Below the pieces are notes generated by a model, which was not told where the DNA came from, did not search any database, and was given only the letters and a program-made list of their open reading frames with translations. Made by a program: the position numbers and the translations under genes. Positions 63,701 through 64,000 of a stretch of DNA of 64,000 bases are shown one piece after another; positions within the stretch are counted from its first letter, which is position 1; every line of letters starts with the position of its first letter. Where the stretch lies: assembly GCA_963971305.1 (NCBI GenBank), contig CAXARO010001781.1:1-64000 (forward strand), read 5' to 3'. This DNA comes from Arcuatula senhousia. Taxonomy: Eukaryota; Mollusca; Bivalvia; Mytilida; Mytilidae.

Positions 63701-63767
63701 TATGACGTCGTTGCAGCGTTATACAACTCAACGTAAGCCCTTTCGTTGTTGGCATTGGCTTCTTCAT
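27582..63767 (-). CDS. Type I membrane protein with Cys-rich repeats (3' part of gene; 5' part beyond window)
   Basis: Six exons on the minus strand join in frame: 63630-63767, 62905-63081, 62325-62440, 61524-61641, 28707-28916 and 27582-27781 (phases 1, 1, 0, 1, 1). They give about 318 residues. The ectodomain carries short Cys-containing modules (LLGNFYYTYNDGSSTSCG with NRTEAVFNYTQC; GTLYCTKYFSSG with TYRFTCM; GTVYVSTNPGDCVAGQ). A Ser/Gly-rich stalk follows, then a hydrophobic segment of about 25 residues, KKHKKKN as stop-transfer, and a tail ending PSLPPISKA. The modules recall molluscan surface proteins and the DUF7042/7043/7044 group of invertebrate proteins. That resemblance is from memory; the ligand and role are unknown. 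One intron (28917-61523) is about 32.6 kb because of nested transposons. The signal peptide must lie to the right of 64000. Confidence 0.7.
27861..27933. repeat. Tiny inverted-repeat element
   Basis: GGCGGATCCAG near the left end is inverted as CTGGATCCGCC near the right end, about 70 bp overall. A deletion-derived MITE lying in the intron between the last two exons. Confidence 0.6.
28707..28916 (-). CDS. Membrane-protein gene, transmembrane exon
   Basis: On the minus strand, acceptor CTCCCTTTTCAG precedes CTTTTACTACC at 28916, and donor ACACGTG|GTAAGG falls at 28707/28706. It encodes 70 codons: a short stalk FTTDSGGDSGGG, one hydrophobic helix (IIPIVAAIIGILL onward, about 25 residues), then KKHKKKN and a charged tail with IEKKPIESKREG. 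Positive charges after the helix indicate type I topology. Phase 1 at both ends. Confidence 0.8.
28917..29647. other. Start (minus-strand sense: end) of the giant intron
   Basis: No coding exon seen. It contains the inverted-repeat element 29372-29550 and otherwise AT-rich sequence up to the repeat stack that begins near 29648. Confidence 0.5.
29372..29550. repeat. Inverted-repeat element (MITE)
   Basis: TTATTTATAAGTATT, ACTGTAATAATGTTTCGG and TTTAT on the left are mirrored by ATAAACCGAAACATTATTAC, AGTT and AATACTTATAAATAA on the right, nearly 50 complementary bases per arm with one small insertion. The loop contains a second weaker palindrome (ATGGTGCATA / TGTGCACCAT). Confidence 0.75.
29648..29698 (-). 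repeat. Left remnant of an AGCTCACC-type tandem element, split by the Gypsy insertion
   Basis: AAGCTCATTTGAACCTGAATCGCTCACCTTGT is read here only by landmarks: GAACCTGAATCGCTCACC is the reverse of the GGTGAGCG(A/T)TTCAGGCTCC terminus found at 60411 and 38780. The remainder of this element resumes at 58898, after the Gypsy target duplication. Confidence 0.6.
29694..29698. repeat. Target-site duplication of the Gypsy element, left (GGTAT)
   Basis: GGTAT directly before the LTR (TGTAGCATCG) is repeated as GGTAT at 58898-58902 directly after the other LTR. A five-base duplication is normal for Gypsy integrases. Confidence 0.85.
29699..29915 (-). repeat. Gypsy 3' LTR (217 bp)
   Basis: TG...CA-bounded 217-bp sequence identical, as far as I can read, to 58681-58897. 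In the minus-strand sense of the element this is the 3' LTR, because the polypurine tract lies immediately inside it. No difference between the LTRs implies a recent insertion. Confidence 0.9.
29916..29932 (-). other. Polypurine tract of the Gypsy element
   Basis: Plus-strand TTTCCTCCTTTCCTTGG reads on the minus strand as a purine run ending AAAGGAGGAAA exactly at the 3' LTR boundary. This is the usual plus-strand primer site. It has been cut off from the coding region by the 24.5-kb insert. Confidence 0.8.
29951..29972. other. Subterminal hairpin of the foldback element (left)
   Basis: TTGAGCAT and ATGCTCAA face each other around a loop of about six bases, about 14 bases inside the terminus. 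The same hairpin occurs in the right arm at about 54435-54457. Its position suits a recognition structure for a transposase, which is inference. Confidence 0.5.
30087..30578. repeat. Subterminal motif array (left): AAATATTTG-centred palindromes
   Basis: About nine copies of a short motif, [A/C]CAAATATTTGTTAA or close variants, at roughly 30087, 30221, 30281, 30341, 30358, 30395, 30448, 30506 and 30563. Spacing is irregular, between about 17 and 134 bases. The core CAAATATTTG is palindromic. The same array is mirrored at the right end. Such subterminal arrays bind transposase in several DNA transposons. Confidence 0.75.
30785..31322. repeat. Tandem-core repeat, unit about 175 bp, within left arm
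   Basis: Three degenerate units with landmarks GATACTCA, CAAGT(A/C)ACTGTGATAT, GTTGCTGAGA and ACTGTTACGAAAG, closing with CGGACGGAAGGACG and GGTATATACCGGGTCC. Same general architecture as the bivalve tandem-core elements elsewhere in the window. Mirrored at about 53128-53680. Confidence 0.65.
31323..34673. other. Left arm, unique-looking interior, no gene recognised
   Basis: AT-rich sequence mirrored in the right arm. An AC-dinucleotide run at about 33186-33203 is present here but replaced by a T-rich stretch in the other arm (about 51230-51250). That breaks, in this arm, a 74-codon minus-strand ORF that is open in the right arm at 51054-51278. The ORF has no recognisable domain. Confidence 0.45.
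34674..35324. repeat. Left-arm-specific insertion of about 650 bp
   Basis: The right arm reads continuously from the complement of GATTTCTATACG through TCATGATTCTCACTTTATTTG. In the left arm the same sequence is split after TGTCATGA by about 650 bases. The insert has an inverted pair of ACGTTTTGG / CCAAAACGT-like blocks (about 34853 and 35308), suggesting a mobile element. It holds an 81-codon minus-strand ORF (34975-35220) with no recognised domain. Confidence 0.65.
36870..37012. repeat. Short degenerate minisatellite (TCCGAAGGTC-type)
   Basis: A run of roughly 15-20-base units such as TTAGTCCGAAGCTTTGC, TAGTTCGAAGGTCCTT and CAACCCGAAGGTCCGT. It is mirrored at about 47992-48132 in the right arm. 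No coding. Confidence 0.65.
37806..38812 (+). repeat. AGCTCACCTG-type tandem element in left arm
   Basis: Opens AGCTCACCTGGTCAAAGGTCATGTGAGCT, recognised here by the AGCTCACC/GGTGAGCT-like palindrome. It holds about four units of 130-190 bp (landmarks TGACCCCTTATAGG, TTTTTGGCCTATAGAAT, AAAAGCTGTTGCTTGC and AGCTCTAC). It closes CCAGGTGAGCGTTTCAGG, CTCCTGGGAGCCTC. Mirrored at about 46136-47155. Related to the element at 58898-60785, which has similar ends but a longer core unit. Confidence 0.7.
39447..41087. mobile_element. TTAA-flanked inverted-terminus element in left arm
   Basis: Left end GGACATATCATTTTT and right end AAAAATGATATGTCCC are inverses, followed inward by a G-run/C-run pair and GGCTGGTCA / TGACCAGCC. 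TTAA flanks both sides (39443-39446 and 41088-41091). A TTAA duplication fits piggyBac or Kolobok-type non-autonomous elements. Inside, near 40390-40605, lies another repeat ending in the palindrome CGGATTTTTCACTCCGTGAAATCCG (seen as complementary halves). Mirror copy at about 44035-45530. Confidence 0.65.
41322..41595 (+). pseudogene. Penelope-like element relic in left arm
   Basis: The stretch CCATTGCTTGCTCTTGCTC, TTGTTTCTTTATTCATAT corresponds to the APLLA-LFL-SY part of the Penelope-like RT seen at 13140-13190. The 3' tail (GATTTTGTCTTTGTCTTATTC, GGTACACCTTTGCTTC) matches that at 13970-14020. Only short pieces remain. Mirrored at about 43550-43830. Confidence 0.55.
42046..43075. other. 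Spacer at the centre of the giant palindrome
   Basis: The two sides still match weakly as inverse copies to about 42205 and 42915 (GCTAGTGCTGCTGGTAGAG, TTATCACCCTCCGGC), because each side carries a copy of the 23665-24040 repeat family. The centre (about 42205-42915) is single-copy in the window. It includes a TATA-like box (GAGTATATAAAAGCC, about 42533-42547). No ORF with a recognised domain; the 99-codon ORF at 42002-42301 overlaps repeat sequence. Confidence 0.6.
43076..54472 (-). repeat. Right arm of the giant inverted repeat
   Basis: About 11.4 kb, inverse of 29937-42045 and lacking the 650-bp insert of the left arm. It carries mirror copies of the nested repeats: Penelope relic 43550-43830, TTAA element 44035-45530, AGCTCACCTG element 46136-47155, minisatellite 47992-48132, 175-bp core 53128-53680 and motif array 53833-54324. 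No gene recognised. Confidence 0.85.
53833..54324. repeat. Subterminal motif array (right)
   Basis: Mirror of the left array: copies of TTGACAAATATTTGTTAA, TGGCAAATATTTGGCAA, ACAAATATTTGGTAAAA and variants, ending about 150 bases from the right terminus. Keeping the motifs in both arms is expected from their common origin and does not by itself prove function. Confidence 0.75.
54477..54654 (-). other. Gypsy 3' untranslated segment
   Basis: Between the ATTT duplication of the foldback insertion and the stop codon of gag-pol. AT-rich with no ORF. In the uninterrupted element it would lead directly into the polypurine tract now at 29916-29932. Confidence 0.7.
54655..58641 (-). CDS. gag-pol: Gypsy gag-pol polyprotein, 1,328 aa, intact
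   Basis: ATG at 58641 is preceded directly by an in-frame TAA, fixing the start. One uninterrupted frame fuses gag and pol. Gag-like helical region 1-200 (FRKCAQAENESTDSYVTRLR). Two CCHC zinc knuckles at about 233-246 (CYRCGNRGHIAREC) and 254-267. Aspartic protease with LVDSGCTSNII at about 321. Reverse transcriptase with SKLDLRMGFHQIELE and ISDDIIVYG (about 603-611). RNase H with VIVDASPVGLGAIL and TDHKPLEVIY. Integrase with an H2C2 finger (HEGHQG to CRAC) and catalytic Asp-Asp-Glu near 1022, 1076 and 1111 (CADLMGPF, TDNGPQF, NGEVERQN). No inactivating change seen. Gag features and the single ORF suggest the Mag/SURL-like side of Gypsy; clade assignment is tentative. No envelope gene. Confidence 0.95.
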   Translation of the reverse strand: MDLESDDFCLDILFNTKEMAKLLDLPAVQPFDCNGDQSSLSQRWTKWKKSFEYYMNASGVSENAQKRALLLHLVGQDCQDIFETFSDTGDTYAEAVAKFDEYFLPKKNQAVERHMFRKCAQAENESTDSYVTRLRTLAKTCDFGAMTNDAIRDQVIDKCSSAKLRKRLLREKDLTLEKLQEIARASEAADQQSAQFEEGHVNRIKAKSTKPSIFQQSKQPPKAEFSRRRDIECYRCGNRGHIARECKITEGKSCHKCGREGHFAKKCKSRRQTTSFGKKHKEKVRYVDDDSSESDEYVFAIDRSSEKDFTLKIGNVIIPFLVDSGCTSNIITRDICEKLKKCGLKELPVDKKLYAYGAINPLNIQSKLSADIVCEESMKTIKADFMIIDGNYTPLLGRKTAKELGVLKIGPSVNMVSSKCEIVSKYDDLFCGLGKLKDYQLKIHVDESVKPIAQPTRRLPFNLRKAVEEKLQELESMDVIEKVDGPTEWVSPLVVVPKKSSEIRICVDMRRANESVIRSRHPIPTVDEVLQELNGAKVFSKLDLRMGFHQIELEPESRNITTFTTHIGLFRYKRLMFGISCAPEMYQQCIQLALAGCAGQRNISDDIIVYGSTQKEHDERLATVLERLREKGLKLNRDKCRFNMDEMTFMGHVLSAKGISPENSKVEAVTNARNPENVSEVRSFLGLVNYCGRYIPNFSTVSAPLRELTRRNQRWTWTSKHQNSFDELKRLLASAKTLAYYNSDAETQVIVDASPVGLGAILSQKQSDGNFRPVTFASKTLTDVEQRYSQTEREALAVVWGCERFHLYLLGKEFTLVTDHKPLEVIYSPKSKPPARIERWAMRLQPYNFKVRYRPGPKNAADCLSRLSQCREEMRNIGDEYAYFVAENSVPKAMTFDLIQEASKEDIDIRQILNGRISKSNSLFQFRSELSVVDGVLLRGTRIVIPSKLRKQTLKLAHEGHQGIVKTKLRLREKVWWPNMDKEAENLVRSCRACQLVSPVPKPEPIRCTELPKGPWQDVCADLMGPFPSGEYLFVVVDYYSRWQEVATLKSVTTEKIIRSLDIMFCHHGIPISLKTDNGPQFASKEFSSYLRDNGIKHCKSTPYWPQANGEVERQNRTLLKAIRTAHAEKRDWKAELPKFLLAYRSTPHSTTGKSPAEMLYNRQIRTRLPQVSQVPLNEDMATRKRDSEKKEKGKKYADNRRNACKSDVEVGDIVLQKQSKSNKLSTNYENEPYRVVKKEGTKLTLENREGNVAQRNTSFVKKLNDNDNEFVNDNTIDNDDEPFDVQLDETNDTNMSEETQCETPGIALTRPRRIIKMPNYLKDYDLR
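58663..58680 (-). other. Gypsy primer-binding-site region
   Basis: On the minus strand, immediately inside the 5' LTR, the sequence reads TTTGGCGACGAGGATGTTAC. The TGG two bases in would pair with a tRNA CCA end. I do not assign the tRNA species. Confidence 0.6.
58681..58897 (-). repeat. Gypsy 5' LTR (217 bp)
   Basis: Identical by eye to 29699-29915 and bounded TG...CA. It is followed by the GGTAT duplication at 58898-58902. It would hold the element promoter; I cannot mark a start site. Confidence 0.9.
58898..60785. repeat. AGCTCACCTG-type tandem elements, core unit about 480 bp
   Basis: After GGTAT the interrupted repeat resumes. A palindromic junction (AGCTCACCTGCAGGTGAGCT near 58995-59014) starts an element with units of about 480 bp. 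The landmark TCTTCTTCTCTGAAACC, with GAAGGGATTGC downstream, recurs at about 59067, 59554 and 60033, plus a short remnant near 60328. It closes with CAGGTGAGCGATTCAGGCTC, CTGGGAGCCTC at about 60400-60433. A further fragment runs to AGCTCACCTGG near 60774. No coding. Confidence 0.75.
60786..61523. other. Right part of the giant intron, no gene recognised
   Basis: AT-rich intron between the repeat stack and the ectodomain exon at 61524. An ORF at 61239-61559 overlaps that exon on the opposite strand and has no support. Confidence 0.5.
61524..61641 (-). CDS. Membrane-protein gene, ectodomain exon (membrane-proximal)
   Basis: On the minus strand, acceptor TTTACTTTGATAG precedes GCAGTGACG at 61641, and the donor is GTATT|GTAAGT at 61524/61523. 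It encodes 39 codons with VTSSGGTVYVSTNPGDCVAG and GGLVELTAY. Phase 0 in, phase 1 out. It joins in frame to the transmembrane exon 32.6 kb away (TCT Ser across the junction). Confidence 0.7.
62325..62440 (-). CDS. Membrane-protein gene, ectodomain exon
   Basis: On the minus strand, acceptor TCTCTTTCAG precedes CATCCGGTACC at 62440, and donor TGCATG|GTAAGA falls at 62325/62324. It encodes GTLYCTKYFSSGSTYFVSV and TYRFTCM, two cysteines probably paired within the module. Phase 1 in, phase 0 out. Confidence 0.75.
62905..63081 (-). CDS. Membrane-protein gene, ectodomain exon
   Basis: On the minus strand, acceptor TTTCCATTTTAG precedes CTTATGAAACC at 63081, and donor TTTTCTA|GTAAGT falls at 62905/62904. 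59 codons: YETNVKQFFPEPLLGNFYY, TYNDGSSTSCG, SVWDDCSNRTEAVFNYTQC. Three Cys and two N-glycosylation sequons (NRT, NYT) fit an extracellular module. Phase 1 at both ends. Confidence 0.8.
63630..63767 (-). CDS. Membrane-protein gene, ectodomain exon (first in window)
   Basis: On the minus strand, acceptor TTTAACTTCAG precedes ATGAAGAAGCC at 63767, and donor AAAAGA|GTAAGT falls at 63630/63629. 46 codons containing ERAYVELYNAATTSYPIST, YCNPTTVPATEEFHVLVKK. The in-frame reading starts one base before the exon, so ATG here is not the start codon. Phase 1 at both ends. Earlier exons must lie to the right. Confidence 0.7.
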
Positions 63768-64000
63768 CTGAAGTTAAATTAACATTCAAATATATAGCAG
63801 GGTTTAAATTAAGCTGTCTTCTGCCTTTTCAGCTGTATGAGTCAGAGCGTTGTGGGCAGGATACTGAACAGGTGTCACCCGTGCTTAATAATATAATGTA
63901 TGAATAGGAAAATTAAGTCTTCTTCGAAAATGAAGATAATCCGAATAAATTTATTTATTAACTCGGTTTTTTTTTTATTACTTCCAATTACCCCGGTACA
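63768..64000. other. Upstream intron of the membrane-protein gene
   Basis: AT-rich, no exon recognised before the end of the window. Confidence 0.4.

Overview
The window looks like nuclear DNA from a bivalve mollusc, most likely a Mytilus-type mussel. It is AT-rich and gene-poor, with intron-split genes, GT/AG splice sites and nested repeats. Several repeats are types I associate with bivalve genomes: palindrome-ended elements with CCGT/CTGT microsatellites and about 160-bp tandem cores, elements opening with AGCTCACCTG, and Penelope-like retroelements. The species call is an inference from repeat style and protein resemblance; no database search was possible.

Layout. (1) 2080-22849 (+): a six-coding-exon gene for a SAMD9/SAMD9L-like innate-immunity protein of about 1,982 aa. 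The exons are 2149-2346, 3632-4055, 10553-10663, 16706-16786, 17066-22116 and 22766-22849, and all junctions keep the reading frame. The second exon encodes a ubiquitin-like domain ending in Gly-Gly, joined to two SAM-like domains, a Schlafen/AlbA-type domain, a SIR2-like region, a P-loop NTPase, TPR-like helices and an OB-like C-terminus. Its introns hold small inverted-repeat elements, a Helentron-like element with a 160-bp tandem core (6980-10141), a 5'-truncated LINE (11098-12825), a broken Penelope-like RT (12954-13734) and a second tandem-core element (14728-15372). (2) 22850-27500: repeats only. (3) 27582-63767 (-): the 3' part of a type I membrane-protein gene. Four ectodomain exons lie at 61524-63767 and the transmembrane and tail exons at 27582-28916. 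All joints are frame-consistent across an intron of about 32.6 kb.

That intron is a nested stack. An AGCTCACCTG-type tandem element (29648-29698 plus 58898-60785) was interrupted by a young Gypsy LTR retrotransposon. The Gypsy spans 29699-58897 with identical 217-bp LTRs, a GGTAT target duplication, a polypurine tract, a primer-binding-site region and an intact 1,328-aa gag-pol. Between the Gypsy stop codon and its polypurine tract lies a 24.5-kb imperfect palindrome (29937-54472). It has roughly 12-kb and 11.4-kb inverted arms, a spacer of about 1 kb, a perfect ATTT flanking duplication and subterminal AAATATTTG motif arrays. I see no transposase in it. I read it as a giant non-autonomous foldback transposon.

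The two strongest leads are the ubiquitin-like domain fused to a SAMD9-like protein, and the giant foldback element nested inside an otherwise intact Gypsy within a host intron. If the membrane-protein gene is transcribed, its primary transcript would contain a hairpin of more than 11 kb.
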